NCBI GenBank assembly: GCA_965371325.1
Contig: CBDUXZ010000018.1
Span: forward strand, 1-13,053
Reading direction: 5' to 3'
Source: CBDUXZ01 sp965371325 [NCBI: uncultured bacterium]
GTDB lineage: Bacteria > JAUYMQ01
DNA length: 13,053 bases
Positions 1 to 6,208 of the stretch are shown piece by piece. The notes beneath the pieces are model-generated. The model was not told the origin of the DNA, ran no database searches, and was given only the letters and a program-made list of their open reading frames with translations. Numbering within the stretch: position 1 is the first letter of the stretch; each line of letters begins with the position of its first letter. Both the position numbers and the translations under genes were made by a program.

Positions 1-327
1 GTCGGCTCCCAGGGGCGGCGCATCGTCTTTCTCCTCAGGCTCTCCCCCATTTTTCCCTTCAACCTGTTGAACTATGCGCTGGGTCTCACGAAGGTGCGGC
101 TGAGGGACTACGTGGTTGCATCGGTGGGGATGATTCCCGGAACGCTCCTCTACGTCTATTACGGCAAGGTGGCCGGAGATGTCGCCGCGTTGGCCGGGGG
201 CGTTGCATCGGAGCGCGGTGCGGCCGACTACGCCCTCTTGGCCGTCGGACTTGTTGCGACGCTTCTCGTCACCGTCTTTGTGACCCGTCTTGCAAGAAAA
301 GCCCTCAGCGAGGCGACGGGCGAGTAA
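1..327 (+). CDS. TVP38/TMEM64-family membrane protein, 3' part only
   Basis: The reading frame is open from the first base, so the true start lies left of the window; only the last 108 codons and a TAA stop are seen. The residues RLSPIFPFNLLNYALGLTKV, followed by a PGTLLYVYYG stretch, are the conserved core of the TVP38/TMEM64 (SNARE-associated/DedA-like, VTT domain) family of multi-pass inner-membrane proteins. A hydrophobic segment (about residues 77-95 of the visible part) followed by basic residues looks like the last membrane helix with a cytoplasmic tail. The family is linked to lipid scrambling or membrane homeostasis, but no substrate can be read from this fragment. The MerA-like gene starts 50 bases downstream on the same strand with no obvious promoter between, so the two are probably co-transcribed. 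An internal TTG at 67 is in frame but lies inside the conserved core and is not the start. Confidence 0.85.
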   Translation, partial: VGSQGRRIVFLLRLSPIFPFNLLNYALGLTKVRLRDYVVASVGMIPGTLLYVYYGKVAGDVAALAGGVASERGAADYALLAVGLVATLLVTVFVTRLARKALSEATGE

Positions 328-377
328 CGTCGCCGTTTTCAGTTCCCGGGCTGAACCCGGATAGTGGAGATTAAACC

Positions 378-1898
378 ATGGCCCTTGCCGAGCAGGTACT
401 CCCGGCAGACGAGCACAACGCGAGGCTGGTTTCCAATGTTCACCCCTCAGAATGGACGAATCCCGTACCCGCGCCCCGCTACAATCTTGTCGTGATCGGG
501 GCCGGGACCGCGGGTCTCGTCACGGCGGCGGGAGCGGCGGGGCTGGGCGCGAAGGTCGCGCTCGTCGAGCGAAAACTCATGGGGGGAGACTGTCTCAACG
601 TCGGCTGCGTTCCTTCCAAGTGCCTTATCCGCTCATCGCGCGTCTTCGGCGACATCCGCGCGGCCGAGGCCCTGGGCGTTCATGTTCCGGCGGGCAGCAA
701 AAGCGACTTCGCGAAGGTCATGGAGCGCATGCGGCGCATCCGGGCTCGAATCAGCGACAACGATTCAGTCGAGCGGTTCAGCAAGGAATTGGGTGTCGAC
801 GTCTTTCTCGGAGGCGGGCGCTTCACCGGGAGCGACACGATCGAAGTGAAAGGGCAGACCCTTCGCTTCAAAAAGGCCGTGATCGCGACAGGTGCGCGGC
901 CGGTGCACCCCGCTGTTACCGGCCTCGAAGATGCCGGCTACCTCACGAACGAAACCGTATTCTCTCTCACCGAGCGCCCGGCCCGCCTCGCGGTGATAGG
1001 GGGAGGCCCCATCGGTTGCGAGCTGGCACAGGCCTTTCGACGGCTGGGATCGGAAGTCACGATAATCGAAATGGGTCCGCAGTTTCTTGCGCGCGAAGAT
1101 CCTGACGCGGCGGAGATTCTCGCCGAATCCTTCAGGCGCGACGGCATCCACGTGATGCTGAAGACAGTCCTCGGGAAGGTCGAGACCTCGGGCGCCGAGA
1201 AGCTCCTGCATCTTGAGCGCGACGGTAGGCCGGAAACGTTGAGGGTGGACGAGATTCTGGTCGGCGCGGGCCGGGCGCCCAACGTCGAAGGGCTCGATCT
1301 CGAAAAAGTAGGCGTTGAGTACGACCGGACGGGTGTCAAGGTGAACGATCGCCTCCAGACAACCAACCCGCGCATCTACGCTGCGGGGGATATCTGCCTG
1401 AAATACAAGTTTACCCACGTGGCGGACTTCACGGCGCGCATCGTGATTCAAAACACCCTCTTTCCAGGCTCTAAGACCGCATCCAGCCTGACCATACCCT
1501 GGTGCACCTACACCGATCCCGAGATTGCACACGTGGGGCTCTATGAACGGGATGCGCGTGATCAGGGAGTTGAGGTTGAAACCTATGTGCGAAACTTCGG
1601 AGACGTCGATCGCGCAATCGCGGAAGGGGAAGAAGAGGGTTTCGTCAAGATTCACGTGAAGAAAGGAACCGATCAGATTGTTGGGGCTACAATCGTAGCC
1701 CGCCACGCCGGAGAAATGATCAGTGAGATCACGCTGGCCATGGTCGGAAAGATCGGTCTTGGAAAGATCGCGAACGTGATACACCCCTACCCGACCCAGG
1801 CCGAGGCCATCCGGCAGCTCGGCGACGCATACAACCGCACCCGCCTCACGCCCACGGTGAAGAAACTCTTCGAGCGCTGGCTGGCCTGGACCCGCTAG
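378..1898 (+). CDS. Mercuric-reductase-like FAD/NAD(P) disulfide oxidoreductase
   Basis: This 506-residue class I flavoprotein disulfide reductase starts at ATG behind a GGAG at 366-369. In order: an N-terminal extension (1-34), FAD-binding GAGTAG (41-46), redox-active disulfide C72/C77 in GGDCLNVGCVPSK, NAD(P)-binding GGGPIG (208-213), second FAD motif AGD ending at D338, and the dimerisation domain with HPYPTQAE (469-476). In glutathione and lipoamide reductases the residue before PT is the catalytic His; here it is Y471, as in MerA, where a Tyr fills this place. Unlike true MerA it has no N-terminal HMA domain and no C-terminal vicinal cysteine pair, so mercury reduction is doubtful. A further cysteine, C82, follows the active-site lysine. 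Members of this subfamily often lie beside or are fused to TVP38 proteins, as seen upstream. The substrate is unknown. The call is firm at family level and weak at reaction level. Confidence 0.9.
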   Translation: MALAEQVLPADEHNARLVSNVHPSEWTNPVPAPRYNLVVIGAGTAGLVTAAGAAGLGAKVALVERKLMGGDCLNVGCVPSKCLIRSSRVFGDIRAAEALGVHVPAGSKSDFAKVMERMRRIRARISDNDSVERFSKELGVDVFLGGGRFTGSDTIEVKGQTLRFKKAVIATGARPVHPAVTGLEDAGYLTNETVFSLTERPARLAVIGGGPIGCELAQAFRRLGSEVTIIEMGPQFLAREDPDAAEILAESFRRDGIHVMLKTVLGKVETSGAEKLLHLERDGRPETLRVDEILVGAGRAPNVEGLDLEKVGVEYDRTGVKVNDRLQTTNPRIYAAGDICLKYKFTHVADFTARIVIQNTLFPGSKTASSLTIPWCTYTDPEIAHVGLYERDARDQGVEVETYVRNFGDVDRAIAEGEEEGFVKIHVKKGTDQIVGATIVARHAGEMISEITLAMVGKIGLGKIANVIHPYPTQAEAIRQLGDAYNRTRLTPTVKKLFERWLAWTR

Positions 1899-1944
1899 GG
1901 GAACCGGAGACCTCGCGGGAGAGCCAGCCCGGGATCACTTTGCT

Positions 1945-3450
1945 CTAGGCGAGAGGCGTGAGCCTCAGACCCTTGGGCACGAGCGTTCGTTCGGCCAGCT
2001 CGAAGGCACCCTGAACGAGAAGCGCGAGGATCGCGGCGGGTACGGCCCCCTCCAGAATCAGCCCCACGTCATCGAGTCTTATTCCCGTCAATATCGGCTG
2101 CCCGTAGCCCCCCGCGCCGATGAGCGCGCCGAGGGTTGCCGTTCCAATGTTGATGACGGCGGAGGTTTTGATCCCGGCAAGGATCGCGGGGGAGGCCATC
2201 GGAAGATCGACGAAGCGGAGTTGGGCTCCCCGTGAAAGGCCGAGGGCTTCGGCCGATTCGCGGATGTGTGGAGCGATATCCCGAAGTCCCGCGTGCGTGT
2301 TTCGCACAATGGGGAGGAGGCTGTAGAGGAAGAGCGCCAGGATTGCGGGCCGCGAGCCGATTCCCAGGAGCGGAATCATGAAAACAAGGAGGGCAAGCGA
2401 GGGGATGGTCTGAACGATCCCCACGACGCCGAGAATGGTGTGCCCCAGGCGGGGACGGCGCGCGGCGAGGATGCCCAGCGGAACAGAGAGCAGAATGGCC
2501 GCCATAAGTGAGACACCCACGAGAAAGAGGTGATCGCGGGTGTTCACCAGAAGGCGATCGGCAGTGCCGATCTCGGCTGGACGCGAATCGATTCCAAACG
2601 CTTCGGAAATGAAATCGGCCGCTACGCGGGCCTCGGGGAGCCTCTGAAGTCTCGCACGGGCATTCATCGCGCGCATCCCATCATCTGTAATTTTCCCCCC
2701 GAGCCGGCCCAGCGCCTCCACAATTTCCGGCATCCGCTGCTCTAGTTCGCTGCGATAGATAAGGACGGCGTCATAGTTCTGAAAATGATCAAGATCGTCT
2801 TCGAGCACGCGAATAGCGTAGTAGTTGACCTCGGCATCGGTTACGTAGAGATCCATCACGTCGATCGTACCGCCATCGAGACCGCGATATGCGAGATCGT
2901 GATCGAGGCCACGCACGTTCTTGTGAGGAAGGGCGTAACGCGTCTTCAGCGCCGGCCAGCCGTCGGCACGATCCATGAACTCATTCCCGAAACCGAACCT
3001 GAGCCCCGCGTGACGCCGCAGGTCTGAAATCTTTTTCACACCCAGGCGCTCTCCTACCTCTTCGCTGATCCCGATCGCATAGGTGTTGTTGAAACCGAGG
3101 GGCGCCGTCATCCGGATTCCGAATTCAGCAAGGGCGGGGAGAAGCGCTTCGTCGTCAGCGATCCGCCGGTCGGCGAGAATTTCCTCACGAAGCGTTCCGG
3201 TGTATTCGGGATAGGCGTCGATCTCGCCGCGAAGAAGGGCGTTCCAGAGGATCCGCGTGCCTCCGAGCTCGCGCATGTGCGTCGCCGGGAAGCCTTCGTT
3301 CTCCGCGAGCTGCGCTGCAATTTCCCCCAGGATGACCGACTCCGTGAACTTCTTCGACCCCACGCGAAAGGCGAGCCGGACATCATCGGCGACGGCATTG
3401 CCGGGCAGAGGCAGGGCGATCCAGAGGGCGAGAAACCAGGCGAGCTTCAC
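1945..3450 (-). CDS. Osmoprotectant-type ABC transporter: binding domain fused to permease
   Basis: This 501-residue fusion belongs to the glycine betaine/choline/carnitine (OpuC/YehZ-type) importer family. Residues 1-21 form a signal peptide, possibly cleaved after AVA. Residues 26-290 are an OpuAC-type periplasmic binding domain (GSKKFTES at 31-38, LRGEIDAYPEYTGT at 73-86, VMDLYVTDAE at 198-207). Residues 305-490 are a BPD_transp_1 permease with about five membrane segments and an EAA-type loop (398-424) that would contact the ATPase. It starts at GTG, with GGGAGGAG (minus strand, 3465-3458) seven bases upstream inside the end of the ATPase gene. This and the 3-base gap point to translational coupling. 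The known fused importer OpuABC has permease first and binding domain last; here the order is reversed, which still places the binding domain outside the membrane. The solute cannot be named from sequence, though a quaternary amine is likely. Confidence 0.9.
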   Translation of the reverse strand: MKLAWFLALWIALPLPGNAVADDVRLAFRVGSKKFTESVILGEIAAQLAENEGFPATHMRELGGTRILWNALLRGEIDAYPEYTGTLREEILADRRIADDEALLPALAEFGIRMTAPLGFNNTYAIGISEEVGERLGVKKISDLRRHAGLRFGFGNEFMDRADGWPALKTRYALPHKNVRGLDHDLAYRGLDGGTIDVMDLYVTDAEVNYYAIRVLEDDLDHFQNYDAVLIYRSELEQRMPEIVEALGRLGGKITDDGMRAMNARARLQRLPEARVAADFISEAFGIDSRPAEIGTADRLLVNTRDHLFLVGVSLMAAILLSVPLGILAARRPRLGHTILGVVGIVQTIPSLALLVFMIPLLGIGSRPAILALFLYSLLPIVRNTHAGLRDIAPHIRESAEALGLSRGAQLRFVDLPMASPAILAGIKTSAVINIGTATLGALIGAGGYGQPILTGIRLDDVGLILEGAVPAAILALLVQGAFELAERTLVPKGLRLTPLA

Positions 3451-3453
3451 GAA

Positions 3454-4200
3454 TTAGCTCCTCCCGAGGGAGTCGAGGGGACTTCTCTGTGCGTTGATGA
3501 ACTGCGTGACGAAGGGATCCACGGGGCTTACCACGAGATCTTCAAGCGTGCCCCTCTGCACAACATGACCGTCGCGCATGAGCACGATGGTGTCGGAGAA
3601 GAAGCCTGCCTCCCCGATGTCATGCGTGACCATGACGACGGTTTTTCCGAGGGTCTGGAAGATTTCGCGAAGGTCCACCTGAAGATCGGCCCGGATCATC
3701 GGATCCAGCGCGCCGAGAGGCTCGTCGAGGAGAAGAACGTCCGGATCGAGCATCAGGGCGCGCATGAGGCTCACGCGTTGCCGCTGTCCGCCGGAGAGCT
3801 GGGCCGGATAACGCGCAAGACCGTCGGCCGGGAAGTGCGTGAGCTCCACCAGGGATCTGATCCGTCCGGCAACGCGCCCTTCCTCCCAGCCGAGGTGCCG
3901 CGCCATGAGGGAGACGTTGCGCTCGGCGGTAAGGTGAGGGAAGAGTCCCCCCTCCTGGATGACGAAGCCCATCCTGCGGCGAACCCTGGCGGCGTTTTCC
4001 GGCGCTACTTCTTCGCCATCGAACGTCACCCGCCCGGTTGTGGGGCGAACGAGACCGATGAGGAGCCTTAGCAATGTCGACTTTCCACAGCCGCTCGGAC
4101 CGAGCAGAACAGTCGTTCGGCCCGCGGGAAAGCTGAGGTCTGTGGATGCAAGCGCGGGGAGATCACCGAAGTGTTTCGAGGCGTTGTGAAGCGTGAGCAA
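3454..4200 (-). CDS. ABC transporter ATP-binding protein, glycine betaine/osmoprotectant type
   Basis: This 248-residue cytoplasmic ATPase powers the import permease encoded 3 bases downstream. Walker A is GPSGCGKST (34-42), the Q-loop glutamine is Q82, the signature is LSGGQRQRV (135-143), Walker B is VLLLDE (155-160) followed by the D-loop ALD, and the switch histidine is H193 in VTHD. All catalytic residues are present. The sequence resembles OpuCA/ProV-type ATPases but stops at 248 residues and so lacks the C-terminal tandem CBS domains that sense ionic strength in OpuA/OpuCA. Osmotic gating by CBS is therefore not available in this subunit. The start is TTG at 4200: the in-frame codons upstream reach the anti-sigma TAG stop at 4212-4210 with no better start, and only a weak AGGGC-like site precedes it. 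The nine-base gap from the anti-sigma gene supports one operon. Confidence 0.92.
   Translation of the reverse strand: MLTLHNASKHFGDLPALASTDLSFPAGRTTVLLGPSGCGKSTLLRLLIGLVRPTTGRVTFDGEEVAPENAARVRRRMGFVIQEGGLFPHLTAERNVSLMARHLGWEEGRVAGRIRSLVELTHFPADGLARYPAQLSGGQRQRVSLMRALMLDPDVLLLDEPLGALDPMIRADLQVDLREIFQTLGKTVVMVTHDIGEAGFFSDTIVLMRDGHVVQRGTLEDLVVSPVDPFVTQFINAQRSPLDSLGRS
3458..3465 (-). promoter_or_regulatory. Ribosome binding site of the fused binding protein/permease, inside the ATPase gene
   Basis: The minus-strand sequence GGGAGGAG sits seven bases before the GTG start at 3450 and overlaps the last codons of the ATPase gene, whose TAA stop is at 3456-3454. This strong site compensates for the GTG and supports that start. 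Its position implies that ribosomes finishing the ATPase clear or feed this site. Confidence 0.75.
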
Positions 4201-4209
4201 GGCGCTGCC

Positions 4210-4458
4210 CTAGCCGCCCTGTCGGCGCGCAATGAGAATGGCCTGGACAAGTTCCTCGGGAACATCGTGGGGAACCGGCCCCTCCGGGTCCTGGCAGATT
4301 GATTTTCCGAGCGTGACCGTTTCCCTGTAGGTGTCGAGATAGTTCTTGCAGCCCGGGCAGAGCCCCATGTGCTCCTCGAAGACCGTCTTTTGCTTCAGTG
4401 GGAGTTCTCCGTCGATATAGGTCATGAGGAAGTCTGCAAGTTCACGACAGGTCATCAT
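4210..4458 (-). CDS. Zinc-finger anti-sigma factor (zf-HC2 type)
   Basis: This 82-residue protein follows the ECF sigma gene. It has the anti-sigma zinc-finger pattern C4, then H30-x3-C34-x2-C37 (the visible core is EEHMGLCPGCKNY), which coordinates zinc and clamps the sigma factor in ZAS-type anti-sigma factors. There is no membrane helix, so it would be cytoplasmic; soluble ZAS proteins of this size include redox-responsive RsrA/ChrR-like members. The CxxC ending of the motif makes thiol sensing possible but unproven; one more cysteine (C55) lies outside the finger. The start is ATG at 4458, where ATGA overlaps the sigma stop TGA, with GAGGGA upstream on the minus strand. The same frame is open further upstream, but that stretch is antisense-like composition inside the sigma gene. 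An equally placed second ATG follows at 4455. Confidence 0.88.
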   Translation of the reverse strand: MMTCRELADFLMTYIDGELPLKQKTVFEEHMGLCPGCKNYLDTYRETVTLGKSICQDPEGPVPHDVPEELVQAILIARRQGG

Positions 4459-5090
4459 GATGATTCCCTCAGATGTGGATCGAGGAGCGTACGCAGGGCC
4501 TGGCGGGCACGGTGGAGCCTGGTCTTGACTGCGTTTGTGCTGATCTCCAGCACCCGGGCCGTCTCCTCGGTGTCCAGCTCTTCGATGTCGCGAAGGAGCA
4601 AAACGGTTCGGTAGGCCCCGGGAAGGCGATCGATGGATTCCCTCACGAGATCGCGCGTCTGCCGCCGGTGAATCAAGGCGTCCGCAGGCTCTTTCCACTC
4701 GGCCGGGGAGGTCTGGAAATGGCCATTCTCCATGAACTTCGGGAGGTGGGCCTCGATGGGCTCCTCGGGCCTTCGTGCGCGGCTCCGAAGCTTCATGAGC
4801 GAAGCGTTGATCACGATGCGGTGAAGCCAGGTGGAAGCCCGCGATTCCCCCGCAAAGGAATCAATCGCGCGAAAAGCCGAGAGAAAGGCGTCCTGCACGG
4901 CGTCGCGGGCGTCCTCGGAATTTCCAAGAATTCGGGTTGCCGTAGCGAGCAATCGTCCGCCGTAGGCGCGGACCAGTTCCTCGAAGGCCGAATCGTCTCT
5001 GGCCCGCAGCCGGGCGACGAGGGCTTTCTCCGCGGCCGCGGATTCTCTCCCAGTTGGCATCGTATCGTTCATGTGCGAAAGAGATAACAT
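4455..5090 (-). CDS. ECF (extracytoplasmic function) RNA polymerase sigma factor
   Basis: This 211-residue sigma-70 family group 4 factor directs RNA polymerase to a dedicated promoter set. Region 2 spans about 35-105 (EDARDAVQDAFLSAFRAI at 59-76, then a TWLHRIVINASLMKLR promoter-melting/-10 recognition segment at 87-102). Region 4 spans about 145-203 with an RLPGAYRTVLLLRDIEEL segment and the helix-turn-helix around TARVLEISTNAVKTRLHRAR (177-196). Regions 1.1 and 3 are absent, as expected. The start is ATG at 5090 with AGGGA (minus strand, 5102-5098) seven bases upstream; M7 and M11 are alternative starts without a comparable site. The stop overlaps the anti-sigma start, the usual arrangement for a sigma/anti-sigma pair. 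The transporter genes follow in the same unit, making them the likeliest targets if the factor is autoregulated. Nothing in the sequence names the stimulus. Confidence 0.95.
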   Translation of the reverse strand: MLSLSHMNDTMPTGRESAAAEKALVARLRARDDSAFEELVRAYGGRLLATATRILGNSEDARDAVQDAFLSAFRAIDSFAGESRASTWLHRIVINASLMKLRSRARRPEEPIEAHLPKFMENGHFQTSPAEWKEPADALIHRRQTRDLVRESIDRLPGAYRTVLLLRDIEELDTEETARVLEISTNAVKTRLHRARQALRTLLDPHLRESS

Positions 5091-5182
5091 ACCGGGGTCC
5101 CTGGGGTCACGGGATATTGGAGCCGGTACGAGGCCGCCACATTCGACAACCAGGATTTCAGGAGAGCCAGGGAGGTGTAGCC

Positions 5183-6112
5183 ATGACGATGAGATGGTGG
5201 ATCATGGGCGTGATACTGGGTCTTGCGCTCATCGTGTCCCCGGGATGCGATGTGCAGCGGATCATTCTGAAGGCGGCGGTCGAGCAGAACGAATCCTATT
5301 TCCATCCGCCGGGTTCCGAAGGGTGGAACGTGGAGAAACTTACTGATCATGTCTACACGTTCCAGTGGGAATGGTACCGGAACATCTTTGTCGTAACGGA
5401 CGAGGGTGTTTTCGCGACCGATCCCTTCAACCCGCGCGCGGCCGCGAAACTCCGGGAGGCCATTCGGGAGACGGCGGGGGACAAACCGGTGAAGTATCTC
5501 TTTTATACGCACTACCACAAGGATCACACGGAGGGAGGCGCGGTCCTCGAACCTGAAGAGGTGCTTTGCCACGAAAAGTGTGCCCGGTACTTCTCGGACT
5601 TCGATAGTTCGAAAATTCTTCCCCCAACCCGGACGCTGTCGGGTGATGAGGAGATCGTCCTGGGCGGCGTTCTCATTCGCCTTTACTACCTGGGGAAGAC
5701 CCACACCGATACGCTCTACGCCGTGCACATTCCCGGAGAGAAGCTTCTGTTTACCGCTGATTTCGGTCTCGTGAGAACGTTTCCCCCCATCGGCTATCCG
5801 GACTTCTACCGGCCGGGAACCATCGCGGCCGGTGCGCGAATCGCGAAACTGGATTTCGATATCTGGGTCCCAAGCCACTTCGGCTACGGGAGCAAGCAGG
5901 ATTTCACCGACTATTTCGCGATGACGAACCTCCTGGAGAAGCTCATCGCCGAAGCATCGGAAGACTTCGGCAGACCCTACGACTTCCCCGGCGAAACCTT
6001 CGCCCACGTCTATGATGGCATGAAGCCGGACTACGGCGAGTGGCACGGGTTCGGTCAAATGATTCCCTTTAGCGTGACCCGGACGGCGACTGGCCAGTTG
6101 CTGGGTTATTGA
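5183..6112 (+). CDS. Metallo-beta-lactamase-fold hydrolase, predicted lipoprotein
   Basis: This 309-residue MBL-fold protein has a complete metal site: H110, H112, D114 and H115 in THYHKDHTEGG, H174 in GKTHTDTL, bridging D193 in TADFG, and H232 in PSHFG. It should bind two metal ions and hydrolyse an ester, thioester or lactam-like bond; the substrate is not evident. The N-terminus (WWIMGVILGLALIVSPGC) is a lipoprotein-type signal with the lipidated cysteine predicted at C22 and Asp at +2, which in enterobacteria favours retention at the inner membrane. The lipobox (S-P-G-C) is imperfect. The start is ATG at 5183 with GGAGG (5171-5175) seven bases upstream; the same frame is open back to 5054, but that would place the signal internally and overlap the sigma gene. 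It is divergent from the sigma operon, with 92 bases between, so shared control is possible. Confidence 0.88.
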   Translation: MTMRWWIMGVILGLALIVSPGCDVQRIILKAAVEQNESYFHPPGSEGWNVEKLTDHVYTFQWEWYRNIFVVTDEGVFATDPFNPRAAAKLREAIRETAGDKPVKYLFYTHYHKDHTEGGAVLEPEEVLCHEKCARYFSDFDSSKILPPTRTLSGDEEIVLGGVLIRLYYLGKTHTDTLYAVHIPGEKLLFTADFGLVRTFPPIGYPDFYRPGTIAAGARIAKLDFDIWVPSHFGYGSKQDFTDYFAMTNLLEKLIAEASEDFGRPYDFPGETFAHVYDGMKPDYGEWHGFGQMIPFSVTRTATGQLLGY

Positions 6113-6131
6113 GAGGGCCGGCCGGAAGCCC

Positions 6132-6158
6132 AAAATCTCTAATAATATGAGTGATTTT
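6132..6158. terminator. AT-rich inverted repeat between convergent genes, possible bidirectional terminator
   Basis: AAAATC (6132-6137) and GATTTT (6153-6158) form a 6-base inverted repeat around a 15-base AT-rich centre in otherwise GC-rich DNA, 20 bases after the MBL stop and 51 bases past the oxidoreductase stop. Both strands end in GATTTT. The stem is weak and mostly A-T, and the T run is only four bases, so this is a suggestion from position and symmetry, not a strong intrinsic terminator. Confidence 0.25.
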
Positions 6159-6208
6159 AGATACTTGGGAGGCCTCGGCGGCTCCTGCTGGGAGCGTATC
6201 TGGTCCGG

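Noticed and set aside
765-1784. Long open frame (339 codons) antisense to the MerA-like gene
   Set aside because: It lies wholly over a gene with clear motifs, has no ribosome binding site or recognisable domain, and long antisense frames are expected in GC-rich coding DNA.
1899-1944. Terminator between the convergent MerA-like and transporter genes
   Set aside because: Only a 4-base CGGG/CCCG pairing without a T run is visible; nothing supports an intrinsic terminator.
3277-4071. 264-codon plus-strand frame over the ABC ATPase
   Set aside because: It is the complement of a gene with intact Walker A, signature and Walker B motifs; its protein is low in hydrophobic order and unrecognisable.
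4459-4698. Longer version of the anti-sigma gene starting at 4698
   Set aside because: The extra 80 residues are encoded inside the sigma gene in another frame and show no domain; the ATGA overlap start at 4458 with GAGGGA is far better.
5069-6133. 354-codon minus-strand frame over the MBL gene
   Set aside because: The opposite strand carries the full metal-binding motif set; this frame is its shadow and also overlaps the sigma gene start.
6113-6208. GGCCGGCC and GAGGCCTC palindromes and a GCTCC-TGCTG-GGAGC stem
   Set aside because: Short palindromes are expected in GC-rich DNA; the 5-base stem has no following T run on either strand.
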